NCBI GenBank assembly: GCA_010093705.1
Contig: MU006107.1
Location: 41,611-105,610 of the forward strand
From: Patellaria atrata CBS 101060
Taxonomy: Eukaryota > Ascomycota > Dothideomycetes > Patellariales > Patellariaceae
Direction: 5' to 3'
Length of the DNA stretch: 64,000 nucleotides
A program made the position numbers and the translations under genes. Positions 1 to 11,934 of the stretch are shown in pieces. Numbering within the stretch: the stretch's first letter is position 1; each line of letters opens with the position of its first letter. The notes beneath the pieces are model-generated. The model had not been told where the DNA came from. It saw nothing but the letters and a program-made list of their open reading frames with translations, and did not search any database.

Positions 1-942
1 CGAGTAAATTATGTTCAAATCAAAGAACTTGGAAAAGGCGGACAAGGCACAGCATACTTGTTCCGAAATCGATCCAATGGTAAAGAAATCGTCGGTAAGG
101 TTATTACTGAACGTAGATTTCAATGCCTAGCTCATGAATTCAAGATTTTCAAGGCCATGAGTCCCAGTAATCGGATCATCGATATCCTCGGTACGATCGA
201 GCACTACCCGAACCACAACGAGACTCTGCTCTTGCTGGAGTACTGTGATGGTGGTGACCTACACAAGTGGAAGAAGATGAGCAGTAAGAACGTGCTTGAG
301 AGTGAAATCAGGTTGATCTTCGAGCAACTCGCTGAAGCGATATTCTTCCTCCACCATAAGTGTCCAGAGACAATCATCCACAATGATATCAAGCCGTTGA
401 ACATCCTCTTGAAGACCAACAAGAGCACAGGCAATATGGACGTCAAGCTCGCTGACTTCGGTATTTCCCATAAGTTCAAGAAGTATAGACCAGCGATTGA
501 GGAGGAGAAGGCCGGTGGCACTCCAGGCTGGTTCGCACCAGAGTTCCCCCGTCAATCACCTGCGTCAGATGTTTTCGGCGTCGGCGCAATAATTTACTAC
601 CTTTGTACGGGCCAGCAAGCTGGAATTGACCATCCTGGTCAAAAGCCACCCTATCTCCTCGATATCTGCGACTTTAGGAGCAAACGGCTGCGCAATGCGA
701 TGGAGACCTGTTTAGAACCACGATATACTGAACGAATCAGCTCAACCAACCTTCATCGTACCTTGAATTGCAATGGTCCACTTCCTAAATCATCTAGGAG
801 CGGGAACCCTCCACCGTCCTCGATGCCGGCGCCCCCGGCGCCGGGGTTTAGTAACTTCAACCAGCCACGTGGGAGGGACTTCTCCGACCTCGATGACCGT
901 ATACGCCGTCTACGACAAGGAGATCCTGGAACCTTCTTTTAA
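1..942 (+). CDS. Serine/threonine-type protein kinase, 5' end outside the window (partial)
   Basis: The reading frame is open from base 1, so the gene starts to the left of the window; no ATG near base 58 is needed (that codon is TTG). A glycine-rich loop (GKGGQGTAY) lies within the first 20 codons, followed by the ATP-binding lysine context (EIVGKVI), the catalytic loop HNDIKPLNILL, the DFG motif (ADFGIS) and the APE motif (GWFAPE). The catalytic loop reads HND where most kinases have HRD, so this is a non-RD kinase, which in other families often means no activation-loop phosphorylation is needed. The kinase fold ends near codon 250, then a Pro-rich tail ends in a charged stretch (DLDDRIRRLRQGD). 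The domain is clear; substrate and pathway cannot be told. Confidence 0.85.
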   Translation, partial: RVNYVQIKELGKGGQGTAYLFRNRSNGKEIVGKVITERRFQCLAHEFKIFKAMSPSNRIIDILGTIEHYPNHNETLLLLEYCDGGDLHKWKKMSSKNVLESEIRLIFEQLAEAIFFLHHKCPETIIHNDIKPLNILLKTNKSTGNMDVKLADFGISHKFKKYRPAIEEEKAGGTPGWFAPEFPRQSPASDVFGVGAIIYYLCTGQQAGIDHPGQKPPYLLDICDFRSKRLRNAMETCLEPRYTERISSTNLHRTLNCNGPLPKSSRSGNPPPSSMPAPPAPGFSNFNQPRGRDFSDLDDRIRRLRQGDPGTFF

Positions 943-2144
943 AAAGTGAATGGTGATAAATTTCGTTTGGAGGTCAAGATATGATAATCGAGAAAGTAAG
1001 GTGAGGTAGCTTGAGTGACTTAAACTACATGTGAATTTACATAGCCCGGTTGAAAGTAAATAAAATGTGAAAGATGTATCTCCATTATTTTGAACTTTTA
1101 AAAATTTGGTGACTGCAATAATGATGATGACTTCGAGCGAATGTGAAGTGCTGTCATATAATGAGTAATGATAACTCACATAAAAGACACTTCTACAAAC
1201 CTTGGAGAAGATAATATAAACAAAAAAAATTTTTAAAAAAATAAAACCATTAAATTAATTAGGCTTGTAGGCCTCCTTGAACCCCTGGATGGGTTTTTGC
1301 TGGCGTTGCTCCATTGACCTGAGGTTTACCGATAAACCCGCCCGGAGGGAATCGAACCGACAACGTTTGGGGAGGGGAGAGGGATTGTAGTCAGACTGCC
1401 GACCGCTTTGCCATTATTAGTTATATTAAGAATCTCTCAAACCCAAATGTAAAGAAAGGGTGCGGGAGACTAGAAAGGGGATATCACGTGTGGTGCTGGA
1501 GGTTGAGAATGATACACCTAATCCATTGGGAAGCGTGGAAGGAGCTTTATTTCTAGAATTCTTGATTACTGTGATATATTGTGTCCGATTTATCGTTGAC
1601 TTAAGAATGTGATTGTGATAAGTAACCTATCATCCACGAGTTGTACAAGTAGCTTGACGCGTTATTGACGCGTTCGAGGCGGACTGACTAGTTCATCTCT
1701 TAATATAGCAGCAGGAGAGTATATCATAGACACTCATATTTTCCCAGGTAAAACATAGTGACAGATATGACATAAAATGTAAATGAGTTTGTCTTGTGAT
1801 GTTCCTCGACGGGAGTCAAGGGTTGCGCTTATCGATAAGGACCTCTGACCTCTTACGTCGGTATTCTCTAGAGCTCCAACCTAACCAGCTTTTTTAATAT
1901 CGTGATTCTCTCACCTCAAGTCGCTCCCTTCTACCTGATTTTAAGAAAACTGTACATTTGACTTCACTTTCACTTGCGATAATAAACCCCTTACCGTCCG
2001 AATCTTTTCAAGTTGGCCCGCTTTTCTGAGATCGTACACTTCCTCCAGCGCAACGTTCCAAGTTCCCTCCAGAAAGAACTTCCTAAAGCCGCATCAGCCT
2101 GGTTGTTCAAGATACAAGCTGGCCGAGAACGGCCAGGCGCGACA
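943..2144. other. Intergenic, AT-rich; contains a degenerate tRNA-like stretch
   Basis: No convincing gene. At about 1335-1415 the minus strand reads like a tRNA D-arm (TGGCAAAGCGGTCGGCAG) and T-loop (GGTTCGATTCC), but the acceptor and anticodon stems do not pair (see findings). The last 130 bp hold the 5' leader of the DDHD lipase gene. Confidence 0.5.
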
Positions 2145-5100
2145 ATGTCGACGCCAGACAAGCAGTCATATCTTTCCGCTGGCATTAATGCCATAACCCC
2201 CTGGGGATCAAGAAGCGCAACCCCGCAACCAGGACAGAAGAAGGATGGAGATGAGCGACCATCAAATCCACGGCTTGCATCGCAAAGAGGTGGAGATCAC
2301 ACAGTTAGTGGTAGACCTAGACTGAGCTTGAAGAATTATCCGAGAGACTGTCCACCACTGAACGTCCAGTGGTACCATGCAGTTGATGTGCGTTTTACCT
2401 CCATGGCGCCGTACTACTGATAAATGTGCTATGGCTGACTGGAACTGATGCGCAGATACCTAAACGCAAGCCGTTTCAGACAAACCTGAAGACAGAAGCC
2501 CTCCCCCCTGCCCCTAAGAAATACGTTCCGTTTTCTATCAGAGACTCTCGCGCTATTGAAGCTGCATTCCAGAAGATTGCCGAAGACGAGGACACTGCTG
2601 AGACAAGACGTGCGCGTGGTGATAGTTCTGAAGATTCATCTGATAGTACGGGACGAGAGAACAGCGGGAAATCAAAGAGAACCTTGAAAGTTCCTGTCAA
2701 CGAGGACTTTTTATTTGACGTAGATGTGACAGAGAGGGAACTGTCACCGGCTTATTGGCAAGGACATGTGTATCATGTCCGCAGAGGCACTTGGTTCTAC
2801 CATGGTATGCTCATATACATGACTTTGCGCGATATTATCTTTAACTATCGATTTAGAGGGCTCTACCCTTCGACCGTGCGACGAAAACCTCGCAAATCAG
2901 TTAGAAGAGGGTTATTTGAAGACTAAGGCATGGACCGTTCCTTCATCTCAACATAAACGTTCTGCATCCCAACCTCGTTCGAGACCAACATCCGCCCTTT
3001 TTGGAAATGACACCAGTAGCGTTAGCAAGCTCGAGGCTTCAACTTCCGTAGACCCAAAGGGTTCATCTGAAAATCAACAAAAACCGAGTATAGCTCCGAC
3101 TACTGGAAGTGAGCTCTCTAAGGGTAGTCAAATTGACACTTCTACGAAAACTCATCGCCTTTTCGGAGCACACATGAATTCCGTTGTCACGTATCAAGAT
3201 GCCGCAACAGCATGGTTATTGACTGACGATTTTCTATCTCGAATGAGTAGCACAATGTATCAGCGATTCGCTGGTGGTGGCCACTTCGCCGGTGTAAAGT
3301 TGATGAGAGGTTACGTTGACTTTAGCAAGAAGACGGATGGTAAGGACGGCAAACGCCCTCCTACACCTACATCAGCTTCAAAGACAGAGATAGGCGGCGA
3401 CAAGACTGATAAGTCTAAGAACCCTAATTCCATTAACCCGTCGGAAGCTACAACTTCAAATTCTCAGGAAGAAACCACAAGAGCAGGTTCTGCCAGTCCA
3501 GTTTCAGAGACCCCAAGACAGACGTTAGAAAGACACATGTCGTCGCTAGTGGCTTCGTCTTCACGGGAGGATCTAGAAAGGCAAGAAGAAGAGGTACGTC
3601 AACGTGATGAGCAAGAAATCCAGGAAGACTACAAAGACGATGACGGTGAGGATCAAGCACGCGATATCGAGCACCTACTTCTTGTCACACATGGCATTGG
3701 TCAGCGATTAGGCTTGAGGATGGACAGTGTTAACTTCATCCACGACGTCAACACCCTTCGCAAAACATTGAAAGGCGTGTATACGGCGTCTGGGGACTTA
3801 CAAGACTTGAACCAAGAAGTGGACAAGTTACCTAAGAACTCTCGGATTCAAGTACTGCCAATCTGTTGGAGACATCTCCTTGATTTTCCAAAGCAGAGTT
3901 TGAGACACAACCGCAAAGAGCATGATCTTGGAGACGCTGAAATTAATGACGAAGAATACCCTTCCCTAGAGAACATTACCGTTGAAGGTGTCCCTGCAGT
4001 AAGAAATCTAATCACCGATCTAGCGCTTGACGTCCTCCTCTACCAGAGCCCCGTATACAAAGCTCACATTTCCCAAGTCGTACTGAAGGAGTGTAACCGC
4101 ATTCACGACCTATTTAAGCAACGTAATCCATCCTTTAAAGGCAAGGTAAGTCTCGTTGGCCATTCCCTCGGGTCCGCAATCATGTTCGACATTCTCTGCA
4201 AACAAAAGTCCGACCAATTCAATTCCCGAAACCGCCGCAACAGACGCTCAGGCGATCACTCCAAAGGCCATAGTCTCAAGCTCAACTTCGACGTCGAAGA
4301 TTTCTACGCCCTCGGTTCCCCGATCGGCCTCTTCCAGATGCTCAAAGGCCGTACCATCGCCGCACGTCCTTCCTCCGGAGGTAGTGGCTCCATTCCCGAA
4401 ACCCCAGACGATCCTTTCGATAATCCCTTCAACGATCCTGACAATCAGACCTCGCCGGATAACTTCGAGATCACGGTCTCGTCGCCCAAGTGCGCACAGA
4501 TCTTCAACATTTTCCACCCCACCGATCCCATCAGCTACCGTCTCGAACCTCTCATCTCGCCCGCCATGTCGGCCCTAAAACCTCAACCACTACCCTACAC
4601 CAAGAAAGGCATCTTCGGGGCGCCCGTCGGCGCCGGTCTCACGGGCATCGGCGCCAGGGTCGGCCAGAGCGTCTCCGGCCTCTGGACCAGCTTCAGCTCC
4701 GGCATCGCGAGCAGTCTCCTCAACCGCAGCCTCGGCATCTCTGCCGAGGACGCATCTAAACTGGGCAATACAGCTCGGGCTCCGCTCTCGGGTGCCGGCG
4801 TCCCGTCGGCTCTACCGATGCAGAACGAGATGGCGATTGTGAACGGAGAGGGGAAAGAGGGGGAACAGCATCCGCCCACTTTGATTGACAACGGCCTCGA
4901 GACTCTGTACGCGGGGTTCCAGAAGCGCAGGCTCAGCGCCACGAGCGACGGGATGGAGCAGGGGATCGGCGACGCGGGGATGGGTGGGCAAGAAGCGGAG
5001 GAGAAAGCGAGGAGGTTACGACGGGAGGAGGAGAAGGTGCGTCGCCTCAATGGGAACGGCCGCGTGGATTACAGCATCCAGGAGTGAGTTTCCCCTTTCC

Positions 5101-5340
5101 TTTTCCCCGAAACTGATGTTATATGGATGTAGACATGGCTTGTGGAGTACTAGTAGGCGACTAATGAGCGTGTGCGGCAGGGGCGCTTTCGACATCTCCC
5201 TCATCGCTAGCATTGCCAGTCACCTCTCTTACTGGGCTGACGAGGACGTCGCCCATTTTATGATTTCGCAGCTTTTGGCTAGGCAGAGGGTTGTTAGAAA
5301 GGGGAGTAGGGAGAGTTTTAAGGGCGTTGGTGCCGCTTAG
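2145..5340 (+). CDS. DDHD-domain phospholipase (PA-PLA1 / yeast Ddl1 family)
   Basis: Exons 2145-2387, 2456-2804, 2857-5083 and 5181-5340 give 992 aa. The family comprises intracellular phospholipases A1 acting on phosphatidic acid and cardiolipin at mitochondrial or ER/Golgi membranes. The N-terminal part has the family signature around RRGTWFYHEG and RPCDENLANQLEEGY; the latter appears only after removing the 52-bp second intron. The lipase motif GHSLG (VSLVGHSLGSA) is near residue 630, and the DDHD domain runs from about residue 675 (FYALGSPIG, FHPTDPISYRLEPL) to the C-terminus. The apparent stop at 5085 is inside a 97-bp intron: joining 5083 to 5181 restores the conserved tail (SLIASIASHLSYWADEDVAHF). 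The start is the first ATG in frame; the ORF upstream of it begins only with TTG. Low-complexity, Ser-rich or acidic linkers lie between the blocks. Confidence 0.92.
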
Positions 5341-6507
5341 CGGTGGGTGTCTGCATACATTGGGGTTCTCAGGAGGCCGGATTGAGATAGTTGGGATTGG
5401 ACCGGGCGTATTGGGTCTTTGGGGAAGCGTTTATGAGGTATGGTATGTTTGTAGATGGTAGATTAGGACGACCTTAGATTCTCCAATGCCCAAGCTGATG
5501 AGTGATGAATCTTTTGTTCACAGTATTGAGATGAGGCCGAGTGTTGAGAGTGAGATCCTTTATGGCTGATTCCCACTTGATTATCCTTCGCCTTCTTTAC
5601 TCCGTACCTCTTGTGTATATTTGATAGTACTCAGAGAGCCGAACTTAACTTAGAAAACGCACGAGCCACCCTTTCCAAATCAGGTAGTCACGGCGACACC
5701 TCACTCTTCCCGTCACCTTCACACCGCAAGGTTTCTTAACATCCGCACCTTGCACGGATGATGGTCTGCTGACACCCCCTTCATAGATCGCACGTTATCA
5801 ATCACAACTTGGACACTCGGGGCTGCAAGTGAATCACGCACACTAACCAGATCCAGTTTAAGATATGGCAAAAGTGACAATATCACTCTGGTATCGAATT
5901 CATGAAGAGTACTAAGGTAGTGAACCAGTCTACCCAAGTCATCCATCCACTCAACGCCCCGTCCAAAATAGACCAATAAAACCAACCCTCTCAGACGTGA
6001 AAATCCGATAGGTCCAGAGTCCTCCAATGTCCAGCTTCAGTCACGGAAATAAAAACCTGCTTCTAGAGAACCCCAAAAAAGAGAAAGCCACATCCACCAT
6101 AACGCCAGAAAAAGAAGACCCACAGACCCACACGGCCCAAGAATATGGCCATTCGCGCAGACATAGCCGCGCCGTCCAATAGCGCCTTCTACCAACGGCG
6201 GCAAGGACGCCAGATTTAGAGTGTCTGCCAACCGTCGGGACGACCCGTGCGCCAAACAACAAAAGCAGCGTGAAGATCTGGTCGGAAGACCCGATACCAT
6301 GGTACCTTGGCGGGGAACGGGTGTTTGTGGGGGAAAGCCGTGGGGGGGCGAAAGGGGTTTAATACAACGACAAGTGTCGGAAGAAAAGTTCAAACGGCTG
6401 TAGAATGGAATGAAATATGTACAGAGAATGAAAATTGTTGTAGGAGTGGCTTTTTGAGGTGCAGGAAATGGAAAATCTAAGGCTTTGTGGTTTTGGCAGA
6501 CCAAAAT
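5341..6507. other. Intergenic between convergent DDHD lipase and KxDL genes
   Basis: About 1.2 kb with no recognisable gene. The longest frames (minus strand, about 5719-6027 and 6037-6504) are short, weakly protein-like and lack convincing starts; most of the segment is probably 3' UTR and spacer of the two flanking convergent genes. Confidence 0.5.
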
Positions 6508-7181
6508 TTAGAAGTCGTCCGCAGGAACCGGATATTGCTGCGAGGCAGTCTTGTAGTGTTCTGGGTATTTGCGTGCTGCTCGCTGGTTAAGAGCACTGGT
6601 ACACCGAGTTAGAGGTGAGGATAAACTGAGTACAGTGTTTGACCTACGTCACGCGCTTTTGAGTCCATTGCAAATCTTGCTGAACTTCTTTGGCCGCCTT
6701 CATGCCATCAGCAAAATTCGCTCTGGTTGCAGTGAGGCGAGCTTTGGCTAGGGCTTGCAGTTCCATCAGCTGTCGCGTCTTCGCGTTAAGCTGGCCGGAT
6801 CTGATTCCCACCAATCAGCGCTACTTTACAGCAAGAAGGATATCTGAAATGGAAGTAAACTCACGTCTGGGCTTGCTTCGCGAGACTGCGGTCCAGCGGT
6901 AGCGGGTCAAACGCGCCACTTAGGCGGTCGCCCATGTAATCAAGTAGGTCAACACCCGCAGATGTTTGCGAACTTTCATAGTCACTCGCGCTGCCAGCAT
7001 AGCTGCTTGACGCTGCGGAAGGCTCGTAGGATGCAACACCAGAAGTGGTACCGCTGTGGGGAGCTTCAGGTGGTGAAACAGACATACGGCTGTAAGCAGC
7101 GTTCTGTGGTGGCGTATAGTAACCTCCTTTAGTAGGTACGTTGACAGGAGCACTTGGGAAAGAGTAGTATGAGGAAGACAT
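6508..7181 (-). CDS. KxDL-domain protein (BLOC-1/BORC subunit Kxd1-like)
   Basis: Exons (minus) 7181-6865, 6800-6648 and 6595-6508 give 185 aa. KxDL proteins are small coiled-coil subunits of the BLOC-1/BORC complexes, which act in endosome and vacuole positioning. The N-terminal half is Ser/Tyr-rich and disordered, ending in VDLLDYMGDRL and DPLPLDRSLAKQAQTSGQLN. The second half is a helical segment (KARLTATRANFADGMKAAKE) followed by VQQDLQWTQKRV, which I take as the degenerate KxDL box. The last exon adds RAARKYPEHY to the C-terminus; using the TAG just after the second exon would cut the helix short, and GTAGGT...CAG removes it cleanly in phase. The family assignment is by recollection of fungal members, so it is moderately sure. 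Confidence 0.75.
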
Positions 7182-9305
7182 GTTTAGGTGATACAGCAGG
7201 TTGAGTCAGGTAAGACGTGGATATAGACAATGTTTGGTTGTGATATAAAGCTGTCGACGTGTGATAGCTGTAAGGTGTCTGATGATAGATATATGAATGC
7301 TTGGCTAAGTATACTGAGACTTTGCAATCTTAGAGAAAAAAGAGAATCAGAAAAGATTCGACTGAATTCCAAAATTCAACCGCCTTTTATACCTTCACTT
7401 AAGAGACTAAAACACCACACTCTTCACGTTAGGGTGGAATGGTCTGAACTCCTTTACATTTCTATCAATCATTGACCCCGCTCATGCCGTGATAAAGATG
7501 CATGATATTTGGTCCACTGAGACAGGATGAGGGCTCGAATGGCTCATCATCCTTTCATCTTACGAGTCTCGAAGGTTCCTCAAGGCCACTAGAGCGTGAA
7601 AGATTCAGAGGCCCCGGTATAGATTGGCTTACCGGAAGAAGATCCATTGGAGAGTGGCAAAATGCTAAAACTTAGATACAGTTTTTGATATCAGGTCCGT
7701 GAGCCGGGGAAGCAAGATTGGCGGACGATTGATGAGGGGTTAATTCAAGGAAAGCCATTTGCTCGGGCCGTTGTTGGTGACACTCTGGGAGGAAGGGCAA
7801 TAGCAGAGGTAGCAATTGCAGGCAAGCGCGCAAACGCGAGCATGGAGGCAAAAGCAGCGATGTAGATTGCTGTAGGTACATGGGTAAGGCCTGATGTACG
7901 GGCTAAAGAAGCATGCTCTGCTGTCAAAGTTGATGTGTTGTCAATCGACGCTCGTCTGGCGAGCCACTGCTTTTCTCCGACACTTCATTTGCAATTCTGT
8001 CAGCGCTCGAAAGGGAAAGTGGAAGAGCAGGAGACAACGCCATTGAACGATGTAATGCTGCAGGTGGATGAGGGCTTCTGTTGGCCAAGATGTCAGTGAT
8101 AGAGCGGCTTCGCAGGAAGTATCAATTCTTTGTTCAATTTGTGGGGGAACACTTGGTACTTGGTGGTGGTGATGATGGTGGGGTGTCTGAAGGGAAGAAA
8201 TTTTGGACGGTAGCGAGAAGGACGACGTAAAGGACGGATTATCGTCGTTCGGACCTTTCCAAGACGCTTGTACGTTTCTGTATAAGCACTATAACCATAC
8301 ATTGAAGCTACAGTATATTCTTCCAGTCATCTTGAACAATCGGAACTTCAGAAGACCGGCCTAAATCTATACAGTACCTATACATCCTTCTGGACAGGGC
8401 AGCAATGCTGAATGGTCAAACACGCGAATAACAAATGGAACAATGACCATTGGACCGGCAGATATATCAGTCTAGGATCTAGGGTAACAGGTGGAAGTCG
8501 TTGCAGGTCAAGTTGTAAGATACTGACAGCAAGTATGGATGATATTGGTATTGAAGCACATCTCAGTCAGATAAGTACTCGTGCCTTCAATCATGACGCA
8601 GTTATACCCAAACCGTACTACAGATCCCTTGCATTACCTCGCTACTCACGCTATCAGAGATTTTCGGTTTGCATTTCTCGTGCGCTTCTTTGTCGTATAC
8701 GACGGTTGGACTGGCGGTGAGTTCTCTGACCCAGCCTGGTAGACGTACGGTAGTGTTTAACGCTTCATGTGATCCATCGGAGCATGTGGGTTGCGCATCG
8801 CCTAGTCGTAGGTACCCTATCATGCTTTTCCCCATTCTCAGGCCAGTGAACCCCCTAAGGCTGCGCAAGACTGTGCCTATCCGTTCCGAACCCACATTGA
8901 CTTCACCAGGAAATAGAAAGAATGGCCCGATGCTCGCAATCCTGAGAGCGATCATTGATGATCTACGGCTTTGCCCGCTATCTCTTGTAGAGTGCTGGAA
9001 GAAGACCATACGGGCCAGGGAGAATACACTGCGGCGTAAAATCACGTTTGGCTCGATGCCACTCTGTACACCACCGTTGAAATCGTGCCTAAGGGGTTCA
9101 TTTCGGGCGTCTGTTGTACCACCCAGCTCACAACTGTCAAGCCTCCACGCGAGCTTAACATGGAGACTTGAGACCGCTTCGTTACACGATAGAATGTCAT
9201 TAAACATGCGACTAAGGCGCTTTTCACTACCTTATTGTCCAACAGTAACGCCATGCCCTGTATCGTTGCTTCTATGAATGACCCATTAGTCTAGAATGCC
9301 CGACT
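7182..9305. other. 2.1-kb gene-poor stretch upstream of the KxDL gene and downstream of SEC18
   Basis: No recognised gene. Short minus-strand frames at about 7670-7930 and 8000-8050 have some amphipathic or Ser-rich content but cannot be joined by plausible splice sites. A pair of antisense 200-codon frames occupies about 8600-9280 and is listed separately. The rest is probably 3' UTR of SEC18 and promoter of the KxDL gene. Confidence 0.4.
8602..9207 (-). CDS. Hypothetical 201-aa ORF, doubtful
   Basis: An uninterrupted minus-strand frame starts with a true ATG at 9207 and ends in TAA at 8602. It contains no motif I recognise (sample: LRSLRGFTGLRMGKSMIGYL). An almost equally long frame runs antisense on the plus strand (about 8669-9277), though without a proper ATG at its beginning, so base composition alone may explain both. 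It lies about 100 bp downstream of SEC18 on the same strand and could be 3' UTR. It is reported because a 200-codon frame is longer than chance usually gives in this window. Confidence 0.2.
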   Translation of the reverse strand: MFNDILSCNEAVSSLHVKLAWRLDSCELGGTTDARNEPLRHDFNGGVQSGIEPNVILRRSVFSLARMVFFQHSTRDSGQSRRSSMIALRIASIGPFFLFPGEVNVGSERIGTVLRSLRGFTGLRMGKSMIGYLRLGDAQPTCSDGSHEALNTTVRLPGWVRELTASPTVVYDKEAHEKCKPKISDSVSSEVMQGICSTVWV

Positions 9306-11934
9306 CTATATGTAACCCCTGGCTGCAATTGCTGAAGACATCACTCTCGCGAAACGTCCTACCATGTCCTGGTCCTGTTTCGCTGTTTCAATTCCAGTAA
9401 GGATCTTCTTGATACCAACTCCGATATCTGCGCCACCCGTGATATCTTGAATCTCACTGATTGCTCGATGTTGGTCTTCATCAGAGAAAGCTCCCGATTG
9501 CTGCATCACTCGCGCGAGCTCATTTTGTGTATTGACGTTCGGTACGGATATCTCGGCGTCAAATCGATTGAATATATCTAGTTGTTGCAATACAGATCTT
9601 TCTGTCGTTGTTGCGAAAATGATAAGTCGTCGGTTCTAAAATCCTAATGAGCCAATGTCACACAAAATAACATCGGAAACTTTTTACCTTTGGTGGCTGC
9701 TTTCCTAGTAGAACCTTCAACGCGACAAGTACCTGGTTGCTAAACCGTGGTCCTATCGGCACCCAGTCGACTAGAAGCTCTATGTTGTCGATGACTATGA
9801 CGCTCAGGGGACTCTTATACGCGTCCCTGAATGTCTTGTCCAACTGTATCACTTTCTGCATTTCAGAGAAGCCAACCATATCCTCGGGACTGACCAGCTT
9901 AATGAAAGGAAACTCCGAGTCCATGGCCATTTTGGCTGCCAGGGCCGACTTGCCACTTCCTGGAGGACCATGTAATACGACAGAGAGCAAAGGCGTAGAA
10001 TCCGGCTTGCGGACCTGATTAATATACAATCCACCTTCATCCAGGATATTCTCAATGTGGTTCGAGAAATGGAAGATACCCCATCGGATGCATTTCCCTA
10101 GCTCCTCTTCTGCTACGCCAAACAATGGTTTGACTTCGTCAAGAGCGTTCATGAAGTCCTGACGCTGAACTTTCATGTTCACAACATCATCGCTAATGCC
10201 TGCCATGGTGCCAACCTTGATATGCCTACTAAAAGCAAATGACGACGCAGCTTTGACGAGACCGTTGATTTCAGCACCGGAAAAGTTCTTAGTCAAACGT
10301 GCCAGTTCTTCCAAATTGACGTCCGAACCCATCACTTTGTTATCTCTCATTTTGGAAGTATGGATTTTTAAGATTTGTGCTCGACCGTGTTCATCGGGTA
10401 GTGAAATCTCCATGTGAACTTCTAATCGTCCAGCACGAAGAAGAGCCTCGTCGATCATGTCCATACGATTTGTCATACCAATTAGCAGGATGTTGTTTAG
10501 TTGGTCCACTCCGTCTAGTTTTGAAAGCAGCTGATTGACAACACTGTCTCCAACACCAGTCCCACCACCGGCACCTGAACCTCTTTGCTTGCAGACGGCA
10601 TCCAATTCATCGAAGATAATGATGTGAAGACCACTCTCATCACCTTTTTCTCTGTATTCCTTCTCCGCATCCGCAAATAGTTTACGAATATTCTCTTCGG
10701 ACTGTCCGACATACTTATTGAGGACCTCTGGACCATTGATAACTTTTGGTTCTCGAGCGTTCAACATTTTACCGATCTGACGTGCTATAAGGGTTTTTCC
10801 CGTACCGGGTGGTCCGTAAAGTAGGATACCACGAACGTGCTGAATGCCTAACTTTTCAACAAGGCCAGGAGGAAATATACGGGAAGCAAACGCTCTCCTG
10901 AAAATAGCACTAAATTCAGTATCAAGACCACCGATGCCCATATCCTCGAATTTGAAATCCGGCGTCACAATTGAATTCGCCGCTGGTCGTCTATTGGAAG
11001 CCTTTAATCTGATATCAGTCCTCGCATCTTTGAAAAAGTCTATTTTGGTATGTTGCATTAGTATCCCTCGCGCGCTCGGGTCTGATACTGTGGGGCCACT
11101 TGATCCCTTTTCCATTGAAAGATCACCAAGTGAAGCAGTTCTTATGACCATTCTAAGGGGGATGTTTTTGATGTCCATGAGGAGCCGTTGCCCAGGAGCG
11201 AGGATCTGGTTCTCGTAGTTCTATCAACAAGTTAGTAACTTTTTAAACAAAAATGGATATTTTTAGTACCTTAATGAATTGGTTTGCAAGCTCGTCTTGG
11301 TCATACGGTACCTCCGTTATCTTCTGAACGGATGCGAAGCCTACTTCTACGTCTAGAGCAGCCAGATATTGTTGGGCCCCCCGTCGAAAATGATCGTATG
11401 GTTCAACATTGACCACATCCTTAGGTCCCAATGTTATGCCTGCCCAAGTCCTTTGCGGATCTGTGAAACCAATTTCACCCGGCAAACATCCATCGGTAGG
11501 GCGTGCGGAGAAGACATAACTATTGTTTACGATGATATACAAATCTGTCCCATCGCTGGAAGCGGGGAAGTCTCTTGGACAGATGGCAACTCTAGCACGA
11601 TCATCAGTAATAGATCTTGAACTTTTACTCGCATCTCAATAGCATACATGTTGCCAAATGCATACGCATTTCCTCCTGGGCTTCTAACAGGTCTAAGCTG
11701 TAGAGGTCCCCCTTGTGGTTCTCTTCTCATCGGAACGCGCTGAGGAGGCTGGTAGTCTCTATCACCTCCGTGAGGTTGCCCATTCTCGTATCCCCCACTC
11801 ATTCGAGAGCCATAGTTCCCTTGTTGCGGCGGAGGTTGCTGACTTGGACGGTCGTAACCGCCTCGGTGGGACTGTCTTGCGGACGCATCAGGGCGAGAGC
11901 CGAAGGGATTCGGGAGATTATTACGGTTAAACAT
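9306..11934 (-). CDS. SEC18: Vesicular fusion ATPase Sec18/NSF
   Basis: Exons (minus) 11934-11648, 11591-11270, 11220-9688 and 9635-9306 give 823 aa, the usual length for filamentous fungi. Sec18/NSF is the hexameric AAA ATPase that, with alpha-SNAP/Sec17, disassembles SNARE complexes after membrane fusion. A Gly/Pro/Gln-rich N-terminal tail precedes the N domain (YIIVNNSYVFS, DPQRTWAGITLGP). The D1 ATPase carries Walker A GPPGTGKT near residue 340 and Walker B IIIFDELDA near 413, with the arginine-finger region LLRAGRLEVHME. D2 carries GPPGSGKS near residue 618 and the degenerate Walker B VIVIDNIE, as in other NSF proteins where D2 mainly drives hexamer formation. Introns are 49-56 bp, GT...AG, and each join restores conserved sequence (for example ANQFIK/NYENQI). 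It is divergent from the PhzF-like gene. Confidence 0.97.

Noticed and set aside
5085-5087. TGA stop that would end the DDHD lipase at 5087
   Set aside because: It lies inside a 97-bp GT...AG intron; splicing 5083 to 5181 restores the conserved C-terminal DDHD segment in phase.
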